64,000 bases of DNA. Source: Branchiostoma floridae (Eukaryota; Chordata; Leptocardii; Amphioxiformes; Branchiostomatidae). The stretch is taken from the NCBI RefSeq assembly GCF_000003815.2, contig NC_049989.1, positions 10,619,382 to 10,683,381 of the forward strand, written 5' to 3'. Within the stretch, counting starts at the first letter, position 1; each line of letters begins with the position of its first letter. Shown here piece after piece: positions 42,979-53,147 of this stretch. A program made the position numbers and the translations under genes. The notes under the pieces were generated by a model. The model was given only the letters and a program-made list of their open reading frames with translations. It made no database searches and was not told the origin of the DNA.

Positions 42979-44815
42979 CTTAGTCACAGAAACGTGATGG
43001 CGACTTCATTTTTCTTAGGGACCTATGTGTTAGCAATCCTGAACACTAGCTGCCAATAGTTTGCCTGCGTACCGTAGTTCAAGGAGTGAGATTGTTTTAT
43101 CTATGGTTCCAGGCAGCATGTTTTACCAGGCCCCTTAGCCAACATTATCGACGATTCTTGACATGCAGTGTTTTGTCAATACGAACACGACCATTGCAGG
43201 CGCCAGGCACATGTTCCAATCCATTAGTTTGTTTGAGCTTGACCATAAATGTCCGTATATATCTGTTCTGTGGTACAGGTGACATACACAGATTGCTGAA
43301 GCACAGCCGTGAAATATTTTTCATTGTATTTTGCAATAAGCCCGTAAGTACATTTGATAGACTCTATATCCAATGCGCGAACGTAATGGCCTAAGAAGCT
43401 TTGATTCTAACATAACGTTTGTCGGAGCTCCAAAGCATCGCAACTTATCATATCTCAATTCAATACGCTATGAGCTGCTACAATAACGTCACAAAGTTCT
43501 CAAAGTGTTCACAACATTTCATTCATTGGTGACAGGATTATATCTATCGAGCAATTTCATGTGAAGCAAAAAAAGACACAGTAGAATTATTTAGAAGCGA
43601 GACTGTCACCCAATTGTTAACAACTGTCAACATGACGAAATACGTAGACTAGGTTTTTCTTTAGGGACCTTTGTTTAGCAATCCTGAACACTAGCTGTCA
43701 ATAATTTGCTTGCATACCGTAGTTCAAGGAGTGAAATTGTTTTATCTATGGTTCTAGGAAGCATGTTTTACCAGGCCCCTTAGCCAACATTATCGACGAT
43801 TCTTGACATGCAGTGTTTTGTCAATACGAACACGACCATTGCAGGCGCCAGGCACATGTTCCAATCCATTAGTTTGTTTGAGCTTGACCATAAATGTCCG
43901 TATATATCTGTTCTGTGGTACAAGTGATATACACAGATTGCTGAATTACAGTACAGCCGTGAAATATGTTCTGTTGTATTTTGCAATAAGCCCGTAAGTA
44001 GATTTGATAGACTCTATATCTAATGCGCGAACGTAATGGCGTAATAAGCTTTGATTCTAACATAACGTTTGCCAGAGCTCCAAAACATCGCTACTTGTCA
44101 ACTCTCAAGTCAATACGCTATGAGCTGCTACAATAACGTCACACAGTTCTCAAAGTGTTCACAACATTTCATTCATTGGTGACAGGATTATATCTATCGA
44201 GCAATTTCATGTGAAGCAAAAAAAGACACAGTAGAATTATTTAGAAGCGAGACTGTCACCCAATTGTTAACAACTGTCAACATGACGAAATACGGTAGAC
44301 TTTATTTTTCTTTAGGGACCTTTGTGTTAGCAATCCTCAACACTAGCTGTCAATAGTTTTCCTGCATACCGTACTTCAAGGTGTAAAATTGTTTTATCTA
44401 TGGTTCCAGTTAGCATGTTTTACCAGGCCCCTTAGCCAACATTATCGACGATTCTTGACATGCTGTATTTTGTCAATACGAACACGACCATTGCAGGCGC
44501 CAGGCACACGTTCCAATCCATTAGTTTGTTTAAGCTTGACCATAAATCTCCGTATATATCTGTTCTTTGGTACAGCTGATATACACAGATTGCTGAAGCA
44601 TAGTACAGCCGTGAAATATATTTCGTTGTATTTTGGAATAAGGCCACATGTGGTAGATTTAATAGGTGGTATCCAATGCAGACTCTAAATCTCATGCGCG
44701 ACTGGGTGCACAGAAATTCGATTGCTTGAAGGACGTAATGGCCTAAGAAGCTTTGATTCTAACATAAACTTTGCCGGAGCTCCAAAGCATCAGTACTTTA
44801 TCATCCCTCTCAGGT
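42979..44815. repeat. Tandem array, about 650-bp unit, copies U2-U4
   Basis: The anchor 'cttgacatgc' recurs near 43159, 43804 and 44455 (spacing 645 and about 652). U2 and U3 end with 'caggattatatctatcgagc' to 'caattgttaacaactgtcaa'. U4 ends differently. Frames repeated on both strands in each unit (for example 'HYRRFLTCSVLSIRTRPLQA') are periodic by-products interrupted differently in each copy, so no protein is claimed. Confidence 0.85.
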
Positions 44816-44819
44816 AGCA

Positions 44820-45250
44820 TAAAAGTAACACCACCACTGTAAATAATCATGTCTAGCCACAGAGATATTTATTGCGAATTGTTATATCTAATGGTCCAAT
44901 TTACGTCATTCATTTACTACGCACATCGCCAATTGGTTATATCCGCTGTATCAGAGAAAGGACCTATAAGGAAGTTGGGGGAGGGGGCTATAAAAACAAT
45001 TTGAGGGAACCGTACTGATCGGTCTTCATTATATATTGCTTTTGTACATACTGTCTCTGTGATATACCTCGTCTTTTACTCACTCATCAGTCAGTATGGT
45101 TGTTATCTTGTGCATGTGCATGGGCTCATTTATTTTACGGTAATTACAGTTTCTTTCTTGGCGGATTGCTGAGTTTCTCAGTCACAGTTATGTATATGGC
45201 GAATGTCATCATTATCACAATCAGCTGTCCCATGGATGTTTTATCGATAA
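44820..45250. other. No gene recognised
   Basis: A G-rich tract lies at about 44975-44988. I see no motif or repeat match. Confidence 0.35.
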
Positions 45251-45257
45251 CCAAGTA

Positions 45258-45429
45258 CAGTAGAAGCCGCTTAATTGCACACCCCATTTGCAACTGCATT
45301 TCGTGCAGTTATCCGAATGGTGCAACAAAGCGTAGTTATCAAGCTGGACCGCACCACCACGGGATTTGAGGATTTCGTGCAATTAACAAGTGTGCGATTA
45401 TCCGCTGTGCAATTAACTGAATTCTATTG
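45258..45429. mobile_element. pogo/Tigger-like MITE
   Basis: TA|CAGTAGAAGCCGCTTAATTGC at the left and 'gcaattaactgaattctattg'-type right end |TA give TIRs of about 24 bp with the CAGTAGAA signature and TA target site of the pogo branch of Tc1/mariner. It is 172 bp. The interior has further 'gtgcaatta' motifs. Non-coding. Confidence 0.7.
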
Positions 45430-45434
45430 TATAC

Positions 45435-46045
45435 GATTTAGTTGTCTTTTATATGTGGTATAGTGACATGAATGTTTAAACAAGGTAGAGTATTTTATCA
45501 TTATATTTTCATGTTCCTTGTGGATAGTTTTTTGTTCACCATTTGGCATTCCCAAGTGCCTTATACATCATTCAGATTATCGATGCTGCTTGTACAGTTG
45601 CAGACAGAAACGTCTGGATGTAAAAATGATATGACGTGTATGTCGAAACTGAATCAGGAATACTATACGTATGACCACATGGTGTATTTCATAACTTATT
45701 TCTAAACTTTGTTTGAGCTTTATGACTTTTAATTATGCCTACTCAGTCAATTTTACCTTCTTTCCAATCAGACACTGTTATGAACCATTTATATACCATA
45801 CTTTTTGAGTATACTTAGAATATCGCTATTGATTGTTACATGTACATGCCAAATTCCATTTGTATTTTATAATAGCCACAGGCTTGTTGGTGCGTGCTGA
45901 AGCGGCAAACCAATAATAATGTATAAATAGAAATTTCGCATTAAAAACACTCAAAGCAAACTATCATACTAACAATATAGAACATTCAGAATTATGAGGA
46001 AAAAAGACTGGCGGAGACCCATACTAAAATGAAAGCCTTGTGCAA
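45435..46045. other. No gene recognised
   Basis: The plus-strand frame at 45472-45705 has no motif. No repeats were matched. Confidence 0.35.
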
Positions 46046-46069
46046 ACTAAAATCTAAATCTTTGTAAGA

Positions 46070-46320
46070 GCCTATAGATTTCACGCTGGCTGCACGGGTA
46101 TTCGCGGGGCCCGCCACGTCCTGCACAGATAAGTGCTGCACTTCCGACAATTCCCAGGAAGTACCGGGCCCCGGACAGAAGGTGTGGGTAGATCACCACG
46201 ACCTGTAAAGTCCCGGAAAATTCGAATCTGCAAGCACGTGAAACACGATTTCCACCCCGCAAATTCGGCTTTTGGTGCAGTAAAGCCCCCGAATGTTCCC
46301 GTAATTATTATATAAACATG
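46070..46320. other. GC-rich block, probably a dispersed repeat
   Basis: 'ggtattcgcggggcccgcca', 'gtaccgggccccggacagaa' and 'tggtgcagtaaagcccc' make this block much richer in GC than its flanks. Overlapping frames on both strands follow from composition. I recall similar repeats in lancelet genomes but cannot verify this. Confidence 0.3.
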
Positions 46321-46324
46321 GCTG

Positions 46325-46930
46325 GCTAACATTTGTAGGAACGAAACTGCGGACATCTATAAATGGTGCCACATTTTGTAAGAGGTTAGACTTTTCAATG
46401 AGATATGAAATCATCACACCTTGTTGTCTTGGTATATTTAGTCTGTTGGTTTCATGTAGGAGCACATGAAAGTGAATGATGGCTACGCAGTAAAAAGACT
46501 TATCCCCACGGATGATTTCAGACAGATTTCAATACAGGTGTCCATGCCTACAGGGCTCCATTCCACGTGTTGATCTCCTAACATTGCTTCAGGAATATGC
46601 TTTTTATGCAGATAGCAAGATCGCCACGAAAGCAAGCTCCTATTTCATCATTGCTATTTGGTGTAATTTGTGAAAGCTGTATTTTACACAGGGGAAGAAG
46701 GTACTTGGAAGCAGTGCTGAGTAATAACAAATTGAATCACGAACAATCCGATCAGAAGTTCTGAAGCTCTTCGTAGACCATCGACTTCAACGTTAACAGG
46801 TGAGTAATGTTTATGTTAAGAAAATGTTTTCGCTTCAAAGTTGATCAACTAGCCCTTGTGCATAATAGATTTGATTACATGAAGGAGCATACCGACATCA
46901 ATGGATGTAGTATATGTTGAGAACTACGCG
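46325..46930. other. No gene; one non-coding exon-like interval
   Basis: 'gtattttacacag' before 46692 and AACAG|GTGAGTAATG after 46799 would bound a 108-base exon, but every frame has a stop. Not supported as a gene. Confidence 0.25.
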
Positions 46931-46938
46931 ATGTACTA

Positions 46939-47171
46939 AATCACAAAGTTCTTGCGGTGCCGAGTGTAAAGTCACATACATAAATATTGATAAGAATGAT
47001 GAAACGATTTTCAGTTCTCAATAATGCTGTCCCAAACATGACTAAGTCTATAACCACCACCCCACACCCCCCCACCCCACCCAACCGTGGTTCATGACGA
47101 AGATGACAGACGGTCTTCGAAACGTTGGCTCCTAATAAAATCCATTGTTATGTATCAAGAACTTTGTGATT
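46939..47171. ncRNA. Hammerhead family P3, inverted pair, core damaged
   Basis: The plus copy has ATGACGA (47094-47100, C3 changed to A), helix II GAAGA/TCTTC around 'tgacagacgg', GAAAC (47119-47123) and GTT (47124-47126). Its downstream end CAAGAACTTTGTGATT (47156-47171) is matched exactly in inverse by AATCACAAAGTTCTTG (46939-46954), so a minus copy starts there. Between them is a C-rich tract. The C3 change predicts an inactive ribozyme. Confidence 0.5.
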
Positions 47172-47269
47172 ACGTAACTTACCAACCTGATGATATTATT
47201 TACTGATACGTGATCTACTGTTTTTCTTCATCTTGAGGAATCGGATATATCAGCTTTTCGGCAATGGTA

Positions 47270-47435
47270 ATTGTGTATTCATGTTAACAATTGGGTGACA
47301 GTCTGGCTTCTAAGTTGTTCTACTGTTTTTTCGCTTCATCTGAAATTGCTAGATAGATATAATCCTGTTAATAATTAATAAATGTTGTGAGCACTTTGAG
47401 AACTGTGTGACGTAAATGTAGCAGCTCATTGTTAT
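47270..47435. repeat. Inverted copy of the 650-bp unit end
   Basis: 'gttaacaattgggtgacagt', 'gatagatataatcctgtta' and 'cactttgagaactgtgtgac' are the inverse complement of 43485-43630 (and 44140-44290), about 4 kb away and outside the array. Confidence 0.75.
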
Positions 47436-47439
47436 GGTT

Positions 47440-47930
47440 ATTGCTATGTCGTGTTATCTAGCACGATCACACAACGCTGTCGTAGTTAGCACAATTTTTC
47501 AGTTCCTCCAAGGCAAACATAAACTAGACGAATAGATTATACACAAAAGTCGATAGATGTGACTTCTAATCAATATCGAGGATTTGTCCACTACAAATAG
47601 CAAAGTCTATACCTAAGATTTCATTGATAACAACAATGTCCTAAGGACTTGTTGGCAGTTTCGTCACCCAGGGACTAAAATGATTTTTTGTAACTGTACA
47701 CCCGGCTCTGTGAGAAGTGTTGTGAGATATTGGTGGAGATAAAAATGATGGTTTGGGGGTTGGGGGCTACTCGACAAAGGCTTATCGGATATCCCGGAAC
47801 ACTGGATAATCAATCCACAGGTGTGCATTGACGCAAGTGAGAACCTGTGATAAGAGAGAGGAGGAGGGGAGGGGATTTCGGTGATGGGTCGAAAATGCAG
47901 CTTCTCGACTACTTGAATGCTGCAACCGAG
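47440..47930. other. No gene recognised
   Basis: The minus frame at 47664-47936 has no motif, and no repeat was matched. Confidence 0.35.
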
Positions 47931-47936
47931 TAGCAA

Positions 47937-48185
47937 TTACTCAAGCAACTGGATATGATTTTGAAAACGTTCCGAAGTTTCAGGTAGTATCCACTACTTT
48001 TCATCAGTGACAACGAGGATATATTGTTGAAGGTTATTATCAGGTTTTATACCCCAACTGTTAATTGATATGTAAAGGAGATGGTGCAAATTTTATAAGA
48101 TAGACCAATAGGAAACAAAGGTAAGATAAAGTCAATACAACTTTTATGCAAATGAGTCAATTAGGTCCTGTTGTTTGAGTAAAGA
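47937..48185 (-). ncRNA. Hammerhead ribozyme relic (family P1, minus strand)
   Basis: On the minus strand CTGATGA (48007-48001) is intact. Helix II GTAGT/ACTAC has loop GGAT, and GAAAC (47981-47977) is intact. The cleavage triplet is TTC where GTC is expected, and helix I is poor. The tail 'catatccagttgcttgagta' matches P1. The upstream 180 bases ('ctttgtttcctattgg', 'tcatttgcat') align to 57497-57640, defining an element of about 250 bp. Confidence 0.6.
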
Positions 48186-48189
48186 AGTT

Positions 48190-49685
48190 AACTGTGTCTG
48201 GTGGGACTGGAAGCGCCATGCCCTGAATGTCAAAAACAATTTTCTGTTTAATTTTGGATTCTAAATTCTCTAATATATTGCCTCTCTAGCTCCTTGAACC
48301 AGCGGGGTTCGCAGTCTAGGATATCTGTGGATTTGGAGATTGAAAGAGTGTTCCTTGCTTTTTTCAAGTATTTGAAAGTGGTAAAGGAGTACTAGCTTCA
48401 AAACTACCATAGCCGTTATATACCAAGCCGCCTCTTTGTTTACGTTTATTAGGATTCAACATTGGGTACGATGGATGGAAAGTAAAACATGTGGTACCAA
48501 GCAATACAGCCAGTCTTCTCCAGACATCAAAACGCATGAAATACAATGAAATACAGACGGATAAATGACAACGATAAGTACAATGCAAGAAAACACTAAA
48601 AAGATTAAACTTTAAATATGCAACATCATGAAACATAAGCACCTAATGAAAAATGCCTTGTCACATGGCCTTGTGTAGTGACCCCTCTTTGCTTCTAGGC
48701 CTCACACCTATGATAGTGTGATTTATTGACAGAGACTAGGGACGGCAACAGGTATTAACATCATTCACCACGCAATGACACCTACGCTGTACGTGCTATG
48801 ATGCTGAATGAAAGGAACGTCTGCAATTTCTGAATACAAGAAGCGATTTATGAATGGTCCATTTCAACGCATAAAGGCCTCCAAATAAAGGAATCTGACA
48901 ATTTTTGAATAAAGAGATGGCTCAAATTACATGGCAAAAGTTAAAATTAGAAAACAGCCATATCTTCTAGAATGCAAAGGGTGGATGAGACGTTTGATGT
49001 GTAGACAACTTTTCTTTAGGAGATAACTTTCGTCCCATCATGTGACCAGATATACCACGCACGGTTGCTTATTAACAAACGTCTGAAGGAAGCAAAATGG
49101 CAAAAGTCCGGTGATACTGAGCTTTATCAAAGGGCTTCTTAAAATAATTTTAACTCAAACACACGGTGCCTGGTATCGATCGTCAAACATTTTTTTGTAG
49201 GAAGCACAGCTGCAAGATCACACGACAACTGGTAGCTTCCTCTGGAGCCATTTTCAAAGGCATTTTGTTGGGCTGTACGAATAATGTACGTTTGATCTTG
49301 CTTTTAACTTCCTCCTGGCTAATGGACCGTTCTGTGTGCAGACATCATTAGCTTAGTCAAGGAGGCTAAGTAATTAGAACTATTCATATAATGCTCTACA
49401 GAAAGCATATGAGTTTTGGTTTTCAGTGTTACATGAAAATGCAAGTGAAGCTGTTTAACAAACGGATAGAGCACCTAAAACATTAGTTGAAACATCCGCA
49501 ATTTCAACATTGTCTCCCTTCCTAACTCGGGCGCCATTTTGAAATCTACTCTCGCGAGAGCACGGTCTAACGGGAACGGGCGAGAGTTGGTCAAAAATGA
49601 GGTTTAGTTGGTAATTGTAATACAGTGATTCTAATTTGAAAAAAATCAGCCACCAAATATCATATGAGAGTTATGTGTTCCTCTC
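48190..49685. other. No gene recognised
   Basis: I see no repeat match. 'atactactctcgcgagag' near 49548 is a short palindromic CTCGCGAG site (CTCGCGAGA elements occur in some metazoan promoters), but no TSS context is visible. Confidence 0.35.
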
Positions 49686-49689
49686 CTAA

Positions 49690-49923
49690 AGGTGCACTCT
49701 CACTGCGCTTGCGTCACTGCTGGGTTCATTCACTGCGTCTCTGTTATGTTATTTTCTCTGATTTCTTATAATTCAGATATTGCGTAAGACGTAAAGGTAT
49801 GACTTAGAAGACGACAAAATACACAATAAAAGTAAGAAAATTTTATATTTTATCAAATTCGTTGAGTATCTTTCGAACCCCGAAGTGACGCAAACTTGAC
49901 GCAAGTAAAGTGAGAGTGCACCT
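49690..49923. mobile_element. TAA-flanked TIR MITE, copy F
   Basis: It is flanked by TAA at 49687-49689 and 49924-49926. Ends are AGGTGCACTCTCACTGCGCT and 'agtaaagtgagagtgcacct'. TIRs carry the 'gcgtcact' variant. The interior is in the copy B orientation. Confidence 0.85.
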
Positions 49924-49926
49924 TAA

Positions 49927-50172
49927 AGGTGGTATCTTACTGCACTTGCGTCACGCTTGCGTCACTGCGAGATTCAAAAGATACTCAACGAATTTCAGAG
50001 ATGAAGAACGAATTTTCTTAATTTTTGTGTATTTTGTCGTCTTCCAAGTCATACTTTAAAGTATTACGCAATATCTGAATCATAAAGAATCGGAGAAAAT
50101 AACAAAACAGAGACGTAGTGAACAGACCCCGCAGGGACGCAAGCTTGACGCAAGCGCAGTGAGATACCACCT
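49927..50172. mobile_element. TAA-flanked TIR MITE, copy G, abutting copy F
   Basis: It starts one TAA after copy F and ends at TAA 50173-50175. Ends are AGGTGGTATCTTACTGCACT and 'gcgcagtgagataccacct'. TIRs contain TTGCGTCACGCTTGCGTCAC, unlike most copies. The interior is in the copy A orientation, opposite to F. Confidence 0.85.
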
Positions 50173-50179
50173 TAATTTT

Positions 50180-51125
50180 CAATCACGTTTTTCAACCTCA
50201 TGTTTCACTCCCCTGATGACTCTGCTTAATGTCTTAATTGCTCTGAAAGTAAACAACGATTTGCACCAGAGGGAGATGCATGTGCTCAAAGGCTTCATGT
50301 GATAATTGGCAAATTCTAATGAAGTTATCAGCAAACATTAGCTTTGAACAATCAGGACAGTTTGACTGCTTATGAAGTAACCCCTGTGGTACAGACATGT
50401 GGTATCTAACTGCGTTTGGCAAATTAATATTCTACCCTGGCATTTAAAGTTAGTATGAGCTAACATGGATATAAACTTTTCAGTTAGATTTGATTATCTG
50501 GCACACGTTGGGGACTTGGGGAATGAATCTATATGCATCATTATGTGTTTAACAATGAGGTGTTGACAACAAAATATATTTAGAAGCTGTCAAAATATTG
50601 TGCAGTCAGAGATGGATGGGAGATAATGAAATGGTTTGACTATATAATTCTTTCACTATTTCAGCAACATTTGTATTTGTGCAACATGTTATTTCATAAA
50701 CATGTTCTTATGCAGAAGATACATAACATATTACTTAATATGAAGTATTGTAAATACTGTAATTTGATTTTCTGGTGGCTGTATCTCACTGAAGAAGGAA
50801 GAATTGAACATTTGCGTTTGTAACCTCTTGGCTTAAGTAAGTTCTTTGATTTAAAAAGAGCAGAATTAAATTCGCAATGAAATGATTTCGCAAAAATGAT
50901 AGCTAGGATCTAAAACCAGATTGCCTGGAAGCTAGTTTGAGGAATCGGAGAGAATGATATAAAAGACAATAACTACCAAATATGACTCAACAGCATAACA
51001 GCATTGGTAATATTCATCAACGTAAACTTTCATATCTGGTTTCCGCAAACAGTAAAGTGCGACGACATTATCAGAGACCAGCGATGAAATAAAACCACTG
51101 CGAGCATTTTACGATTTACAGGATC
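50180..51125. other. No gene recognised
   Basis: AT-rich, with no motif-bearing frame. Confidence 0.4.
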
Positions 51126-51129
51126 TATG

Positions 51130-51515
51130 CATATGTCATTGGAAGCAAAGGTGGAAGTTGTTGATATACAGTGTACAGTATTCATGCATATGCCATAATG
51201 ATTGGAAGCAAGAATGCAAGTCGCTGATATACAGTGTACAGTATTTATGTATATGCCATTGGAAGCAAGAATGCAAGTCGCTGATATACTGTGTACAGTA
51301 TTTATGTATATGCCATTGGAAGCAAGAATGCAAGTCGCTGATATACAGTGTACAGTATTTATGTATATGCCATTGAAAGCAAGGATGCAAGTCGCTGATA
51401 TACTGTGTACAGTATTTATGTATATGCCATTGGAAGCAAGTATGCAAGTCGCTGATATACTGTATATAGTATTTATGTATATGCCATTGGAAGCAAGGAT
51501 GCAAGTCGCTGATAT
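51130..51515. repeat. 57-bp minisatellite, about 6.5 copies, open on both strands
   Basis: The unit 'gccattggaagcaagaatgc', 'aagtcgctgatata' then 'agtatttatgtatat' repeats about every 57 bases; the second unit is longer by a few bases ('ataatg' insertion). Because 57 is a multiple of 3, plus and minus frames stay open across the array (plus unit EARMQVADIQCTVFMYMPL). No start context, domain or splice site supports translation. Confidence 0.85.
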
Positions 51516-51599
51516 ATATTCAATGCCGTTCGTGATTTATTACCTTCCACTTGAAACGCCGTTCACTGGTTTTTCATTTCCGTCTGAAGTATGTACGTA

Positions 51600-51815
51600 A
51601 TCTTTCCATGACGTCAACAACCCCAGTTCCGTGTAGAACGTTATAAAAATGAGACGACCTGGCTTACTACCTCCCCCGCAATGGCACTGGGGTGCTGGCA
51701 AGTCTAGTATGCCTAAAGCACGTTTCTAGTAACCCTTGTGGTCAAGCCCATAGACGTGTGATGATCAACACCTCTAAGTCAGTGGAAACATCCTGATTCT
51801 GTTAATTTCGATGTG
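51600..51815. other. No feature recognised
   Basis: Short unassigned spacer. Confidence 0.3.
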
Positions 51816-51819
51816 CTAA

Positions 51820-52047
51820 AGGTGGTATCTCTCTTCACTTGGAGCACCGGTGCGGCACCGCGGGGTTCGAAAGATTACTAGACGAAATAATTTTCTATTG
51901 TGTATTTGTTTTCTTCTAAGTCATACTTTTACATGTAACACAATGTCTAAATGATAAAATAATTGACGAAAATAACATAGCAGCGCCGCAGTGAACGAAC
52001 ACCGCAGTGCCCCACCGGTGCTCCAAGTGCAGTACGATACCACTACT
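51820..52047. mobile_element. TAA-flanked TIR MITE, copy H
   Basis: TAA (51817-51819) then AGGTGGTATCTCTCTTCACT. The right end 'ccaagtgcagtacgatacca' has one small insertion. TIRs carry CACCGGTGCGGCACCGCGG. The 'agagataaagaacgaa' segment of the interior is deleted. Confidence 0.75.
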
Positions 52048-52074
52048 TACATGGACCAATTCTGAAAATGTTGA

Positions 52075-52240
52075 ACTGAACACAAAAGATCAGATTTAAC
52101 CAATTGTCGATTGATCATCTCCAGTCTTTGTCAAAGAATGAGCTGTCCATTGCTTCTAAGACGTCACGTCAAGTAGATAGCACACGTGACTTGATGAGCA
52201 GTGGATCATAAGTTACCTGTTGTAAATTTGCAAATCGAAT
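52075..52240. repeat. E-box/dyad dispersed repeat, copy 4
   Basis: 'ccagtctttgtcaaagaatg', 'gtccattgcttctaagacgt', 'cacacgtgacttgatgagca' and 'gtggatcataagtta' match the 19985 copy in the same orientation. It begins near 'ttgaactgaacac'. Confidence 0.55.
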
Positions 52241-52319
52241 TATAGGCGCTAAACATTGCATGAATGTTCCGTCTTAACTCCTAAGGATAAGGATGCATTG
52301 TACGGATAAGGAACCTATC

Positions 52320-52900
52320 TATATATGTTGGAAACATTGGGAAAGTAATAATACAAATATCTTTATTTAGAACAATTTAGAAACAGCTATGTGTTTTTGT
52401 TATTGTTGGAACATGTTCTGAAATGTTCCAACAATTTGCGTCATTTTTCCCCTCCATAGAATCTTTTATCAGCCCCATAAACCAAGCTGCTAAGCTGGGC
52501 CTTTTGTTTGGGTCTTGTATTTTTAGATTCTCTTCAGTATACACTGGTGAGTCTTTTGTGAGAAGCTGTGAGACAGACATAATTTCCTGTACTTGGCAGG
52601 GATGTGTGAATTGCCCACTGACCCAGTTTCATCATTTTGTTTCAATGTTCGAACATGTGATCACATGTGATCACAAATGATGAATCTATGTTGTAACTGT
52701 TTTGAAACTATCAGAAATAATGACTTTGATGTTAGAAATGTTTCTAACATGTTTGAATACTGTAGAAAATATTTTATAAACAGTTCTAAACAGTTACTAT
52801 TCACAATTAGAATGTTATAAAGATTTCCAAAATGTTGGAATAAAAGGCAAGAAACACCCTCTTGGTAATGTGAAATTGACTCTAACTCTAATAGACTATT
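52320..52900. repeat. AT-rich dispersed repeat, copy 2
   Basis: 'tgttggaaacattgggaaag' onward aligns to 1738-1955. The right part, with 'aaacagttctaaacagtt' and 'aaacaccctcttggtaatg', parallels the end of copy 1 ('aaaccctcatggtgtctt'). Confidence 0.5.
52377..52580 (-). pseudogene. Eroded coding remnant, partner of 1.7 kb
   Basis: The minus frame contains SPVYTEENLKIQDPNKRPSL, AAWFMGLIKDSMEGK and then diverges. It is the better-preserved member of the pair described at 1731-1952. The protein is not recognised; no catalytic motif is visible. Confidence 0.4.
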
Positions 52901-52904
52901 TCTT

Positions 52905-53140
52905 AATGAGTATCTTTCATCTGCTCAAAGGTGCAACTATTAGTACACCACTATCGTGCAATCACTGATTTCGAGCCAACATTGGACAATTATGGTGCCG
53001 TGAAGTTTGCCAGAGATGGATAATGCCATGTACCCTAAAAATTGATCTTTATCAAGCATGGCCTAGGTATATCCGTTCTACGCATTGCGGGACGTATATT
53101 CATTTGTGGCGATTAACGTGGCGCTACATATCGTCCAGTT
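52905..53140. other. No feature recognised
   Basis: Short unassigned spacer before the TTAA element. Confidence 0.3.
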
Positions 53141-53147
53141 TATTTAA

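Noticed and set aside
41728-44695. Repeated HYRRFLTCSVLSIRTRPLQA-type peptides as a tandem gene family
   Set aside because: The frames are broken at different points in each unit, opposite strands are equally open, and there is no start or splice consistency.
46692-46799. Internal exon with good acceptor and donor
   Set aside because: All three frames contain stop codons and no neighbouring exon was found.
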